From NCBI GenBank assembly GCA_964491805.1, contig CAZBGU010000003.1, positions 1 through 58,904 of the forward strand: DNA of 58,904 bases, written 5' to 3'. The notes below the pieces were generated by a model that made no database searches, had not been told where the DNA came from, and was given only the letters and a program-made list of their open reading frames with translations. The translations under genes were made by a program, and so were the position numbers. This document shows positions 42,686 to 52,714 of the stretch, piece by piece (the first letter of the stretch is position 1; each line of letters starts with the position of its first letter). The stretch comes from UBA11704 sp964491805 (GTDB lineage: Bacteria; Patescibacteriota; Minisyncoccia; Phycocordibacterales; UBA5272).

Positions 42686-43720
42686 ATGCCAATTACCCCA
42701 ACCAGTGAGCGAGTAGACATCAATCAGAGAAAGATTATTAATGGAAAGGATGCAGATGTTATGCAACTTTACCCAATGAAGCATACTTATGCGTGGGATA
42801 CGTATCTCGCTGCTAACGCAAATCACTGGCTTCCTACTGAGATTTCAATGCAGCGTGATATAGAGCAGTGGAAAGCAAAGGATGTTCTTACTCAAGATGA
42901 GCGTGATGCTTTCGAAACGGTTCTTGGTTTTTTTTCTACTGCTGATTCGCTTGCAGCAAACAACGTTGTTCTTGCATTTTATAAGCACATAACTTCACCA
43001 GAGGTTAGAATGTACCTTTTACGACAAGGTTACGAGGAGGCGATTCACACACATTCATATCAATATATTGTTGAATCGCTTGGTCTTGATCAGGGGAAAA
43101 TTTTCAACATGTATCGTGAGAAGAAAGCTATCTATGATAAAGACAATCTTGTATTATCACTCAACGAAGGAATCTTTGATGATAATTTTCACACAGGTAC
43201 ATTTGAGAATGATCAAAAGTTTCTTGAGAATATGTGTGTTTTTTCTCTCATTATGGAAGGACTTTTCTTCTATTCTTCATTTGCGGTTATGTTTGGACTT
43301 CAACGTCAGAACAAGATGACTGCAAGTGCGGAACAGATTCAGTACATTATGCGTGATGAGTCTAACCATCTCAACTTTGGAGTCTTCATGATCAACACCA
43401 TCAAGGAAGAACAGCCGGAACTTTGGACCCCAGAGTTTCAGCAACATATTATTGATCTTATGAAGCGAGCAGTTGAGCTCGAGTATGAATTTGCTGTCAC
43501 GGTTTTCCCTAAAGGAATATTTGGCATGAATGCACAAGGGTTCAGACAGTATGTGGAGCATATTGCAGACAGACGCTTAAATGCGATCGGACTTCCTTCC
43601 GTGTACGGATCTCCTAATCCATTTCCTTGGATGAGTGAGGCTATTGATCTCTCAAAGGAGAAAAATTTCTTTGAGACACGTGTTACAGAATACAAAGTTG
43701 GTGGGACGCTCGAATGGTAG
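42686..43720 (+). CDS. nrdB: Class I ribonucleotide reductase, radical subunit
   Basis: A 344-residue ferritin-like subunit that stores the radical for NrdA. The ligand helix FFSTADSLAANNV has Asp, EEAIHTHSYQYI has Glu, His and the tyrosine four residues after the His, and IMRDESNHLNFG has the last Glu and His. The radical Tyr is thus kept, pointing to a Tyr-radical enzyme rather than the Tyr-less class Ic. The metal type cannot be read. Confidence 0.95.
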   Translation: MPITPTSERVDINQRKIINGKDADVMQLYPMKHTYAWDTYLAANANHWLPTEISMQRDIEQWKAKDVLTQDERDAFETVLGFFSTADSLAANNVVLAFYKHITSPEVRMYLLRQGYEEAIHTHSYQYIVESLGLDQGKIFNMYREKKAIYDKDNLVLSLNEGIFDDNFHTGTFENDQKFLENMCVFSLIMEGLFFYSSFAVMFGLQRQNKMTASAEQIQYIMRDESNHLNFGVFMINTIKEEQPELWTPEFQQHIIDLMKRAVELEYEFAVTVFPKGIFGMNAQGFRQYVEHIADRRLNAIGLPSVYGSPNPFPWMSEAIDLSKEKNFFETRVTEYKVGGTLEW

Positions 43721-43767
43721 TTCTCAGATATTATATTGCAACCTATAGAAAAAATATTTAGATTGCT

Positions 43768-44214
43768 ATGAAATTGGACTATCTTGCTGCAAGTATTTTT
43801 GCAATCGTATTATTAGTCGGTGTATACTTTGTTATTCCTGTGCAAAATCTAAATAAAAATAAAAATATGACAGAACAGAATAATAGCGGTTTGGTTATAG
43901 TGGACGAGATTGTTGGTAATGGTGATGAAGCGATCCCAGGCACTACGGTAACTGTTCATTATCTTGGTACACTAGTCGACGGGACGATGTTTGATGCATC
44001 GCGCAACCGTGGCTCAAATGGATTTACTTTTAGTCTTGGAAGAGGTGAAGTTATAAAGGGCTGGGACCTCGGTGTTGCGGGAATGAAGGTCGGAGGAAAG
44101 CGCAAACTTACAATTCCGCCTGAACTTGCATATGGGAATCGTGCAGTCGGTAGTATTATTCCAGCAAACGCTACCCTTGTGTTTGATGTTGAATTGCTTA
44201 AGGTTGTCAAGTAA
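43768..44214 (+). CDS. FKBP-type peptidyl-prolyl isomerase, membrane-anchored
   Basis: A 148-residue protein. A hydrophobic helix at about 8-25 anchors it, a Lys/Asn-rich linker follows, and the FKBP domain runs from about 45 to 148: VTVHYLGTLVDGTMFDASRNRG, GRGEVIKGWDLGVAGMKVGGKR and IPPELAYG. It should assist folding of proteins outside the membrane. Confidence 0.93.
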   Translation: MKLDYLAASIFAIVLLVGVYFVIPVQNLNKNKNMTEQNNSGLVIVDEIVGNGDEAIPGTTVTVHYLGTLVDGTMFDASRNRGSNGFTFSLGRGEVIKGWDLGVAGMKVGGKRKLTIPPELAYGNRAVGSIIPANATLVFDVELLKVVK

Positions 44215-44408
44215 TAGTCGTAGTAAAGTTAAGAAAGATTTGAACTTTTAAAAGTGTTGTATCTTGGTCTTTTGTTTATATATATGTTGTGTATAGGCAA
44301 AAGTTGCATACATATATTTTGTTGTATTCAATAATTTATTGAGGTTGGATGTGTATTACCTGTTACATATCTCTAACGTCTTATTGTTACTTTTGCTATA
44401 CTGTATTC

Positions 44409-45353
44409 ATGATAAAGGTTTCACACAGTCTACCGGATATCGCCGTACTTCGTGGTGGGAATACTGATTTTAAACAGTCGCTCACCGAGGGGTCATCTGT
44501 CCTAGCTTCTCTCACAAAAATTGGATATGATCCGATTGATGTTTTGATTGAGAAAGATGGATCGTGGACTTCTCGTGGTTTTCCAACAGATCCGCATACA
44601 ATCTTTACACAAGCTCATACGATTGTAGACACAACAAGAATGAAAGGGCAGGCATATCAAACGCTTGCAAAAAAAATGAACATCCCTCTTATTTTTTCTG
44701 AAGACGATGTGGTTTCGCTTAACCATGAAGATCTATACCGTATTTTACGTCAACAGGATATTAGAGTGCCTGATACATACGTCGTCCGTTCTCATGCCCC
44801 GCTTCATGATGAGGTCTTTAGGACTTTGTGGACCAGGTTCCATACTCCTTTACTCGTAAGACCACTTATACGTCAAAGTGGTGTTGCCTCTAAAATAGTT
44901 AAAAAATTTCATGATCTCGAGACAATTTTACGTGATTATCATGGAAAAGGCATAGATACACATGTTCTTACTTACAGGAAAAAACACACAACGTCTATAG
45001 CTGTTCTTCCTCGCTTTAGAAATGAAGAGGTGTATACACCCCTGTGGGTAGATACGTTTCCAGAGCCAGACGCACTTCCTCATAAAGAAGCCAGAATTCA
45101 GCCTCATTTGCAGGCACCTGAATTTAGAAAGGAGCATATGCGCTCTATGGCGAAGAAGGTTTATAAGGCACTTGGTCTAACTCGTCCGGCATGTATTGAT
45201 TTTATTAAACATAATGATGACTATATTGTTGTAAATGTTGATCTTAATCCGTCTCTTCGTAAAGAGGGTCGTTTTATGCAGTCACTTGCAACAACAGGTG
45301 TTGATGCAGGACATTATGTGCACGAATGTATAAAAAATGACTTTGAAGGATAG
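44409..45353 (+). CDS. D-Ala-D-Ala ligase-like ATP-grasp protein
   Basis: A 314-residue protein resembling D-alanine-D-alanine ligase. VLRGGNTDFKQSLTEGSSVLASL opens it, the lid and grasp regions follow (LLVRPLIRQSGVASKIV), and VVNVDLNPSLRKEG replaces the usual E-x-N-x-x-P-G metal motif. It is diverged, so the substrate may differ. TATACT (44397-44402) is six bases before ATG 44409; a longer frame from 44349 is less likely. Confidence 0.8.
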   Translation: MIKVSHSLPDIAVLRGGNTDFKQSLTEGSSVLASLTKIGYDPIDVLIEKDGSWTSRGFPTDPHTIFTQAHTIVDTTRMKGQAYQTLAKKMNIPLIFSEDDVVSLNHEDLYRILRQQDIRVPDTYVVRSHAPLHDEVFRTLWTRFHTPLLVRPLIRQSGVASKIVKKFHDLETILRDYHGKGIDTHVLTYRKKHTTSIAVLPRFRNEEVYTPLWVDTFPEPDALPHKEARIQPHLQAPEFRKEHMRSMAKKVYKALGLTRPACIDFIKHNDDYIVVNVDLNPSLRKEGRFMQSLATTGVDAGHYVHECIKNDFEG

Positions 45354-45481
45354 GCAGATTCTTGCTTTTATTTTGAGTTTACCAGCTTTGTTTCTTATTC
45401 TTTATTTTTTAGTGAATAAGTAAATAGTATATTAATTTTGTGTATATAGAGTTCAAGAATAAAAGTATAAGTCATACATAA

Positions 45482-45519
45482 GTAAAAACCGCCCCTCTGG
45501 TAAGTATGGCGGTTTTTAC
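45482..45519. terminator. Bidirectional terminator between converging genes
   Basis: The perfect 12-bp arms GTAAAAACCGCC and GGCGGTTTTTAC have a 14-base loop, with T-rich flank on the plus strand and A-rich arms that give T-runs on the minus strand. Confidence 0.85.
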
Positions 45520-45581
45520 TTTGTTTCCTATTACAAAAATGCAATTAAGAGACGTCTATGTTTGATGCGTTCGGTTGCTTC

Positions 45582-45890
45582 CTAAGCTTTTGGCGGTACA
45601 ACTGTTTTGGTAGCTGTCTTCGCTTCAACTTTTGACGCCCCCGTCTTGTTGGCAACCTTTTTTACGGGCTGCTTCCCAGTTGTTTTTGAAGCCGCATCTG
45701 CTTTTTTATCGGCATCGACAAGTTCGGCCTTTGTTACCCATTCAGCAAGCTTCTTTGCTGCGGTCATCGCTCCTGATTTCTTTGCGTATCCTTCTGATCC
45801 GCATACAGGCTCTCCGTTCCTAGCGAGAAGTCTGAATCGATACTGACCTTTCTTATCTTGATAGACTTCAAGGATTGTCGTCTTTGACAT
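45582..45890 (-). CDS. DUF1508 (YegP-like) protein
   Basis: A 102-residue protein. One YegP repeat is at residues 7-50 (LEVYQDKKGQYRFRLLARNGEPV and SEGYAKKSGAMTAAKKL), followed by a Lys/Ala/Thr-rich low-complexity tail that could bind nucleic acid. YegP proteins usually have two repeats; the function is unknown. Confidence 0.8.
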   Translation of the reverse strand: MSKTTILEVYQDKKGQYRFRLLARNGEPVCGSEGYAKKSGAMTAAKKLAEWVTKAELVDADKKADAASKTTGKQPVKKVANKTGASKVEAKTATKTVVPPKA

Positions 45891-46037
45891 TCTGTTTTCT
45901 ATTTAGCTGATAATGAAACAACTGCCTACATATAAGTGTAACAACACTCCGTGGTATACTCAAGTGATAAAGTAAAAGTTATTCACACTTTCATATGTTC
46001 GTAGTGGTTGAGTCAACATGTATATAATAATTTTTGC

Positions 46038-46832
46038 ATGATAAAAAGCGATGACATAATATTCATTGATAAGGTGCTAACACATTACCACAAGCATGGG
46101 CGCCATGATCTCCCTTGGAGAAAAAATATAAGTGCATACCGTGTTCTTGTGAGTGAAATCATGTTGCAACAGACTCAGGTAGGTAGAGTTCATTCCAAGT
46201 ATCTTGAATGGATACGAAAATATCCAAATTTAAAATCACTGGCAAAAAGTTCACTTCATGACGTCCTCATTCTCTGGCGGGGACTAGGGTACCAAAGGAG
46301 GGCTAAGTCATTACTATCAATCTCACGTGAGTATAAGTGTGTTCCTGTAGAATTTAATAACCTCCTCTTACTTCCTGGGGTTGGAGTGTATACGGCGTCA
46401 GCTATCATGGCTTTTGCCTACAATCGATTTTCTCATCCTGTTCTTGAGACAAACATAAGAACAGCTCTTATCGAACATTTCCATTTAAATAAGAACAAAG
46501 TGTCTGACGACTCTCTCTATGCAGACTTGTTGCGTCTTCAAGAAAATGAAAGAGTTAAATCTATTGGTGCTCGTGGTTGGTATTACGCACTTATGGATTT
46601 TGGTTCATATTTGAAAAGTAAGAATATTTCACATAATACAAAAAGCACGCGTTATGGTACACAGTCAAAATATAAGGGTTCGTTTAGAGAATTAAGAGCA
46701 AAAGTTTTATTCGCTATAACTAATTCAGAAGTATTACCAAAAGATAAACGACTAAGTGAGGTTTTGCTTGAGTTAGAGAAGGAGGGGTTTATTATAGCAA
46801 AAAAGAAATCAGAAGGATATCAGATTTGTTAA
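46038..46832 (+). CDS. MutY-like adenine DNA glycosylase without Fe-S cluster
   Basis: A 264-residue HhH-GPD glycosylase. SEIMLQQTQVGRV carries the catalytic Glu, LPGVGVYTASAIMAFAY the HhH, and VLETNIRTAL takes the place of the usual DGNVxRV, with Glu for the catalytic Asp. The four cysteines of the MutY Fe-S cluster are absent; that region reads MDFGSYLKSKNISHNTKS. The C-terminal Nudix-like domain is also missing. It may remove A opposite 8-oxoG. TATAAT lies nine bases before ATG 46038. It converges on the RsuA gene with a 1-bp gap. Confidence 0.82.
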   Translation: MIKSDDIIFIDKVLTHYHKHGRHDLPWRKNISAYRVLVSEIMLQQTQVGRVHSKYLEWIRKYPNLKSLAKSSLHDVLILWRGLGYQRRAKSLLSISREYKCVPVEFNNLLLLPGVGVYTASAIMAFAYNRFSHPVLETNIRTALIEHFHLNKNKVSDDSLYADLLRLQENERVKSIGARGWYYALMDFGSYLKSKNISHNTKSTRYGTQSKYKGSFRELRAKVLFAITNSEVLPKDKRLSEVLLELEKEGFIIAKKKSEGYQIC

Positions 46833-46833
46833 A

Positions 46834-47523
46834 CTATCCAATGTTGCAGTCTTTAAGTAGTGTAGTCACCTGCTTACTTGAGAGTATGTGTACTGCTCTT
46901 GGTTTTAGCCCATGCAACACAAATGACATAATACGGATCCGTTTAAGTGACGCAACGGTAAGGTTTAATGCATTTAACATGCGACGTATTTCATGCTTTT
47001 TGCCTTCTGTAAGGATAATCTTTAGCGAGTACCCCTCGTTATAAATGTGTACTGCCTTTACAGGTGCATACGTTGCTTCCTGTGTTCGTATTCCTTTTTT
47101 CAATAAGGTTATAACTCTCGGTGTTGCTTTTTCCCGAACGGTAACATCATATTCTTTTTCTCTTGCAAATTTTGGGTTTAGAAGTGCGTCAACTACCCTG
47201 TAGTCATTACTGTAGAGCAGCAAACCCTCACTCTCCTTATCTAGTCTGCCCAGTGGTTCACACCCTGGTAGAGCATCTAGTCTACCCGTAACCTCGCCGC
47301 GAGGTTTATGATAGAGTGCGTATACGAGGTCTTTTGCTATTGTCTTAACCGTGACAATGTCACCATGTTTTACTTTGCTGCCGAGAGTTGCCGGAGAATT
47401 ATTAATCTGTACTAAGTTATCACCAATGAAAGTGTCAACGTCACGACGTGATCCTAGACCTTCATTTCGCAGAAAGACATTAATTCGTACGGGTTCTTTA
47501 TTTTTTACTTTGATTTCTTTCAT
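46834..47523 (-). CDS. RsuA/RluB-type pseudouridine synthase
   Basis: A 229-residue protein from MKEIKVKNKE. The S4 RNA-binding domain is at about 12-60 (RINVFLRNEGLGSRRDVD), with the catalytic Asp in PLGRLDKESEGLLLYSND, and GKKHEIRRML near 180. It should modify 16S or 23S rRNA. The longer frame to 47595 runs into the MFS gene. A TATAAC box ends seven bases before the ATG. It follows the MFS gene by 17 bp. Confidence 0.88.
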   Translation of the reverse strand: MKEIKVKNKEPVRINVFLRNEGLGSRRDVDTFIGDNLVQINNSPATLGSKVKHGDIVTVKTIAKDLVYALYHKPRGEVTGRLDALPGCEPLGRLDKESEGLLLYSNDYRVVDALLNPKFAREKEYDVTVREKATPRVITLLKKGIRTQEATYAPVKAVHIYNEGYSLKIILTEGKKHEIRRMLNALNLTVASLKRIRIMSFVLHGLKPRAVHILSSKQVTTLLKDCNIG

Positions 47524-47540
47524 ATAATTCGTTATAAATT

Positions 47541-48710
47541 TTATCGAGTATCCTTCATTGGTAATACATATGCAATACTCCACACAATGCCGCAACCAAG
47601 AATTACAAACATCAGCTGTGGTCGGTTTATTAGAAAAGGTGCTACGAGAACACCAACTGACGACACGGCAAGTGTTCCAACACCGTGCATATTTACAAAT
47701 AACGCCGTTAGCGATGGGTCTTGCTTATCAGCCTTTTTAAAATAGTAGCTAAATGCCATTGTCTCAACAAAGGAGGCACCAACTCTCGACACAAGTAGAA
47801 GCAGTGTCCAGATTCTCGTGTCTCTAGATGTAATTATAACGCATAAGAATGTTGTAACGGTAAGAATGAGAAGACCAACAATAAGCATCTCTTTTTCACC
47901 AAATTTTCTATCAGCAAGAAGACCAAGTTCGTATGGAAGAATAACCAGTGGAAGTAGTGCGAGTGGCAAAATAATGGTTAGGTACGTTGTGAGTGGAACA
48001 CCAATTGATGTCAAATAAATTGGTGAAAAAATAATCATAACGGAATAAAATGATTGAACAACAAATTCAGCAATTAGTGCTGCTCGAAGATTTACATCTT
48101 TTAAGACCATTGAAAGAGACCCAAATATGTCCACCTCATGATATGCGGGTTCTTTTATATGGTAGAGAAATCGGTGTAAAAAATAGAGATAAGGAACAAG
48201 GGTGAGGGATGCCACTATGTATAGTGTTGAAAATGTTGAAATCTTGAGTATTATTCCGCCAATCATAGGAGAAATTAGTACACCTAGACTAAAGATGGCC
48301 AGGAATAATCCACGAATACTTCCAGTCTTTGCATGAGCACTAAAACTTTCAATAAATATATTTAGACAGACAAATAATAAGACCTGAAGAACAAAATGGA
48401 TTATAAACAATAATGGGAGAATGTGTGGATTTTCAGTGTTACCAAATAGAGTTACAACCACAATTTCAGCAAATGCAATTCCAAAGGTAAAGTTATATGT
48501 ATGAAACCGTTTAATCGATTTAGAGAGGCTTAGTGACGCAACTAGAGCAAGGAGGCTTCCTGCTACATATGTTGCACTAACTATCGAAGAGCTAAAGTAT
48601 TTGTGCAAATAAGACGAAGTAGCAAATAAGGGTATGGCATAGTGGAGTGCGTACAAGAACGTCATCGCGTAGGTGACGAGGAGTAACTTATTTCGAAGAA
48701 TGGAATGCAT
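47541..48710 (-). CDS. MFS transporter
   Basis: A 389-residue protein with about 12 membrane helices. The loop motif after helix 2 is weak (SLSKSIKRFH). LGLLADRKFGEKEMLIVGLL between the two halves fits the MFS A-motif (G-x-x-x-D-R-x-G). The substrate is unknown. The RsuA-type gene follows. Confidence 0.82.
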   Translation of the reverse strand: MHSILRNKLLLVTYAMTFLYALHYAIPLFATSSYLHKYFSSSIVSATYVAGSLLALVASLSLSKSIKRFHTYNFTFGIAFAEIVVVTLFGNTENPHILPLLFIIHFVLQVLLFVCLNIFIESFSAHAKTGSIRGLFLAIFSLGVLISPMIGGIILKISTFSTLYIVASLTLVPYLYFLHRFLYHIKEPAYHEVDIFGSLSMVLKDVNLRAALIAEFVVQSFYSVMIIFSPIYLTSIGVPLTTYLTIILPLALLPLVILPYELGLLADRKFGEKEMLIVGLLILTVTTFLCVIITSRDTRIWTLLLLVSRVGASFVETMAFSYYFKKADKQDPSLTALFVNMHGVGTLAVSSVGVLVAPFLINRPQLMFVILGCGIVWSIAYVLPMKDTR

Positions 48711-48833
48711 ATAGTAATGAGTATATCAGCAAATATCTCTAAATCTTAGAGTATTGTGTTAATACTTTTTGTATTCCAGCAAAAAGCTGCCCCCCTTAGC
48801 TGGTTTTATTAGAAGTCGTAATCAATCTTCAGG

Positions 48834-50705
48834 CTAAACACTTATGATTACTGGTATAATAACTGGTCTCTTTGCAGTTTTTTGTAATAAGAATTTGGTT
48901 GTGGCCTCTGCTATGTCCTGTTTCATTTGGTCAAGATTGGTATAACCTCCTCGTGCAAGCGACTCATCAATAACTTTTTTAGTTAGTAGACGTGTCTGAT
49001 AGAGTAGTTCCTGAGACTCTTTCAGATAGACGAAACCTCTTGAAATTAGATCAGGGGATTTTTTTAGTGCATGCGTATGGCTGTCAATTACACCAATTAC
49101 AACAAACATACCATCTTCCGCAAGCGTCTGACGATCTCTCATTACAACATCCTGAATTTTTCCTACTGATGTTCCGTCAACCACAATCATTTCGCTAGGA
49201 GCCTTTTCTTTTATAGACAAAATAGCATTACCCTCATTTCGTATTTCAATAATCATACCGTTGTCAGGTATAACGATGTTGTCTTCAGATAATCCAAGTT
49301 TACGTTCAAGATCAGCATGGACACGTAGCATGTAATGATATCCGTGTACGGGGATGAAAAATTTAGGATGAACTTTACGATGAATCCACATCAGTTCCTC
49401 CGCATTGGCATGTCCAGAGGAGTGAACGTCTGATGTTTTGTAGTGAATGAGATGTGCGCCTTGACGGGACAGTTTATCTTTGAGATTTTGTACTGCACGC
49501 TCATTGCCAGGTACCACTGATGAAGACATAAGAATTGTATCACGTGGTGTAAGGCGGATAAACTTATGTGTCTTGTTTGCTATTCTTCCAAGAGCGGCGA
49601 ACTCCTCTCCTTGTTGACCAGTTGCTAAGATAATAAGTTTATTATCTGGGTAACGCTGCATCTCTTCAAGTGGGATAAGTGTCTCTGGTTTAATTTTGAG
49701 CATGTCAGCAAGTTTTGCAATCTCGACGTTTGTCTTCATGCTTCGTCCTTCGACGACAACTTTTTTACCATACCGTTCTGCAGTTTCAAGCATAAAGAGC
49801 ATTCGTTCTACTTGAGAAGCAAAGGTGCTAATAATAAGTCTTCCACTTGTTTCTCGTATTATTGTTTCAATATTACGATATACAACACTGTCAGAGATTG
49901 AGAATCCTGGATTTTCACAGTTAGTAGAATCTGCCATAAGGAGAAGAGTCTTTCGGTTCTCGAATACTTTATATCGCTCAATCTCGTCATCAGTAGGAAT
50001 TCCGTCATTATGTTCTAGTCGCAAATCTCCCGTGTGAACAATATCACCGTATGGAGTCTCTATCATAATCCCCATAGAGTCCGGTATCGCATGTGTTACC
50101 CCGAAAAAACGAACTTTCAAGTCACCAAGAGTAACAGTGTCACCTCGTTCAACAACATTGATGGTGAGGGGTGATAGATGAGGGAATTCCTCTTGTCGCT
50201 TTTTAATCATAAGCGAAGTAAAAAGTCGTGCATAAATCTGAGGATTGCCTATACGTGGCATGATGTATGGAATTGATCCAATATGATCAAGATGGCCATG
50301 TGTTACGAGCACACCCTTTATTTTGTGCTTATGCTCCTCAAGGTAACGAGTGTTAGGCAGTATAAAGTCAATTCCAGGAGTATTTGTTTCTGTAAACTGA
50401 ACACCACAGTCAATGATAAGTATGGTGTCCTTGTACTCAATCATGCTCATGTTACGGCCGATCTCTTCAACTCCACCAAGATGAATAATTCGTATGTCTC
50501 CATTTATGAGTGGAGGTATATGGTCGGTCTCTCTTTTTCCTGTAACTGTAGTATCAAATTTTGGCCCTACCATTGATCTTGGTGGACGGCTGGTTCGATT
50601 GCGCCCATTGTTGGCTCTATTCCCTTGTTGTCGAAATGGCTGCTGTGCTGTCTCTGTGCCATTCTGTATTGTTTCTAGTGTGGTGTTTTGTTGTGTGTTG
50701 TTCAT
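48834..50705 (-). CDS. rnj: Ribonuclease J
   Basis: A 623-residue metallo-beta-lactamase/beta-CASP RNase for 5'-3' and endonucleolytic mRNA decay and rRNA maturation. The first 60 residues are an Asn/Gln/Arg-rich low-complexity extension. Then LGGVEEIGRNM, the metal motif THGHLDHIG, HTGDLRLEHN and the beta-CASP block HVSSGHANAEEL-like (HSSGHANAEEL) follow. It lies 38 bp downstream of the solute-binding protein gene. Confidence 0.95.
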   Translation of the reverse strand: MNNTQQNTTLETIQNGTETAQQPFRQQGNRANNGRNRTSRPPRSMVGPKFDTTVTGKRETDHIPPLINGDIRIIHLGGVEEIGRNMSMIEYKDTILIIDCGVQFTETNTPGIDFILPNTRYLEEHKHKIKGVLVTHGHLDHIGSIPYIMPRIGNPQIYARLFTSLMIKKRQEEFPHLSPLTINVVERGDTVTLGDLKVRFFGVTHAIPDSMGIMIETPYGDIVHTGDLRLEHNDGIPTDDEIERYKVFENRKTLLLMADSTNCENPGFSISDSVVYRNIETIIRETSGRLIISTFASQVERMLFMLETAERYGKKVVVEGRSMKTNVEIAKLADMLKIKPETLIPLEEMQRYPDNKLIILATGQQGEEFAALGRIANKTHKFIRLTPRDTILMSSSVVPGNERAVQNLKDKLSRQGAHLIHYKTSDVHSSGHANAEELMWIHRKVHPKFFIPVHGYHYMLRVHADLERKLGLSEDNIVIPDNGMIIEIRNEGNAILSIKEKAPSEMIVVDGTSVGKIQDVVMRDRQTLAEDGMFVVIGVIDSHTHALKKSPDLISRGFVYLKESQELLYQTRLLTKKVIDESLARGGYTNLDQMKQDIAEATTKFLLQKTAKRPVIIPVIISV

Positions 50706-50743
50706 AATTTTAGTCTAAGATTTGTAATGTGATTGTTGTTTAT

Positions 50744-52459
50744 TTAGTGGAGTAAGTTTTGTATAATTTCTAGTATTGGTTTGTAATATCCTTTAGGCCA
50801 TACATTGTCTGTATATCTATACCAGTTTTCTATTAACATAAATCGTGAAGAATTATCATAACTATATAAAGGTAAAGGGGAGACATTTTTGTCATCGTTA
50901 ATGTAGATAAGTGATGGTGCAAAAAGAAATATCCCAGGAACTTCCTCAATAAATTCCTTTCTCATTGCCTCATATGCTGCGGTTCGTTCAGCTTCATCTT
51001 TACTAGATCGTAACGTCTCAAGATTTTCATCAAGCTCTTTACTTACATAGTTAGAGATATTAAGTCCAGGGTATGTGCGCTGTGATGAATGCCAAAAGGC
51101 ATAAAGATCAGAAGGGGATTCTGTTATGGCTCCAAAAAGCAAGACTTGGAAATCTCTATCCTTGATAATATTTTGATTTAAGTCAGAAACATCATAAATC
51201 GCGATGGAGACATTTATGCCAACCTTTGACCAGTCTTCCTTTATCATCTCAGCAACTTTTTTCATCTCGTCGGTGTTTGCAGTTGCAAGTGTTATGTCGA
51301 GTGTACTCGAAGCCTTTTTGAAGGCTTTATTAGTAAGAAGAAGCTGTCTTGCTTTATTAATATTGTACTCAGAAACATCATTATCACTGTCAAATGGGTA
51401 AGGGGTATTGATTACCTTGCCGTATTTATAAAGAACTTTGTCCAGTATTGCCTGTTTGTCTGTTGCAAACTGAAGTGCTAAGCGAACATTTTTGTCTGCA
51501 AGTGGTGTTAATTTGTTTGGATTAAAAAATATAGCAAATGTTCTTGGAAGTAGAGAAGTTTTTACACTGCTTGACGCAATGAAAAGAGCTGAAATCTTTT
51601 CAGGAGAGACGCCATGCATTCGGGTAATATCCCCATCTTGAAAAGCTTTTAGAAGGTACTTTTCATTTTGATATGTTGACAGTACGACAGTCTCAATATA
51701 TGGTCTACCTAAAGTGTAATGTTTGTGTGAGGATAGTATAAAAGTCTTTGGAATACCAGATTCAGCTATGATGTCGTCAATTTTGTATGGACCACTTCCA
51801 ATTGCATGGATATTAAAGTCACTGAGACTTATCTGATCTTCTGTTAGATTTTTCCATACGTGCTTAGGGAGAATACCGAGTGAGAGTGTATTCATAAAGA
51901 AAGGAAAAGGTTTTTTAAGTATGAAAGTTACTTGTTCGTCGTTGTTTTTTTCCACAGTTACACCCTCCCACTCTATGCGGTGAGGGCTTTTAATTAATGG
52001 GTTTTGAACAATATCAATTGTATAAATAATATCATCAGCCGTCACCTTTGTCTTGTCGTGGAAGTAAGCATTACTTTTTAGTGTAACAGTATATCTAAGC
52101 CCGTCTTCACTCTCTAGAACTGACTTTGCCATATCAAGAACTACTGTACCACTCTCATCTCGCTTTGTTAGCCCCGCAAAAACGAGCGAAGAAAGATCCT
52201 TATCTTGTTCACTTGTTGCCAGAACAGGGTTGATAAATCTTGGTGTTCCGATTATCCCTTCTCTTATTTCTCCTCCATATGTCGGGACAGTGACAAGAAA
52301 TTGCCTATTAAAAACAACTAGGGCTGAAAAAAAGAAGCTGAGTGATAAAATTACAAGCGAAAAGAAAACAAGCACTCTTTCTGGTGAAAGTGATCGATAT
52401 GTGCTCTTTATCTTTTCCCCAAAAGTATTGATTTTTACTTTATAATGTAGTGTGTCCAT
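50744..52459 (-). CDS. Oligopeptide-type ABC solute-binding protein (SBP_bac_5)
   Basis: A 571-residue protein from MDTLHYKVKI. The membrane helix is at about 30-55 with no lipobox cysteine, so it is an anchored rather than lipid-linked receptor. The family features are EGIIGTPRFINPVLA, YTVTLKSNAYFHDKTKVTADDIIYTI and AIGSGPYKI. No permease or ATPase is nearby, so it is an orphan here. It follows secG by about 30 bp. Confidence 0.88.
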   Translation of the reverse strand: MDTLHYKVKINTFGEKIKSTYRSLSPERVLVFFSLVILSLSFFFSALVVFNRQFLVTVPTYGGEIREGIIGTPRFINPVLATSEQDKDLSSLVFAGLTKRDESGTVVLDMAKSVLESEDGLRYTVTLKSNAYFHDKTKVTADDIIYTIDIVQNPLIKSPHRIEWEGVTVEKNNDEQVTFILKKPFPFFMNTLSLGILPKHVWKNLTEDQISLSDFNIHAIGSGPYKIDDIIAESGIPKTFILSSHKHYTLGRPYIETVVLSTYQNEKYLLKAFQDGDITRMHGVSPEKISALFIASSSVKTSLLPRTFAIFFNPNKLTPLADKNVRLALQFATDKQAILDKVLYKYGKVINTPYPFDSDNDVSEYNINKARQLLLTNKAFKKASSTLDITLATANTDEMKKVAEMIKEDWSKVGINVSIAIYDVSDLNQNIIKDRDFQVLLFGAITESPSDLYAFWHSSQRTYPGLNISNYVSKELDENLETLRSSKDEAERTAAYEAMRKEFIEEVPGIFLFAPSLIYINDDKNVSPLPLYSYDNSSRFMLIENWYRYTDNVWPKGYYKPILEIIQNLLH

Positions 52460-52489
52460 GACAAAAATCACAAGGACTATCTATGTTGT

Positions 52490-52714
52490 TTAGTGAAATA
52501 CGACTGGATATATGAGAGAACAGACAAAAAGTATTGCTGTAATAATCGTTAAACGATGAAGGGATTTCTCAACACCTCGTTTTTCAAGAGCAGCACCAGA
52601 TCCTCCGTCAGCTCCAAAAGCGCCTGACGCATCAGTATTAGCTCTTTGTATTAGGACAAGAGTAACCAATAGGATCGCTAGTAGTACATGCACAATAGAT
52701 AGCAACTGAAACAT
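52490..52714 (-). CDS. secG: Preprotein translocase subunit SecG
   Basis: A 74-residue protein with two membrane helices (3-22 and 53-73). LVTLVLIQRANTDASGAFG is the SecG signature. The start at 52714 is set by a TATACT box (complement of 52721-52726) six bases upstream, which excludes the ATG at 52735. It lies between dnaE and the solute-binding protein gene. Confidence 0.92.
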   Translation of the reverse strand: MFQLLSIVHVLLAILLVTLVLIQRANTDASGAFGADGGSGAALEKRGVEKSLHRLTIITAILFVCSLIYPVVFH

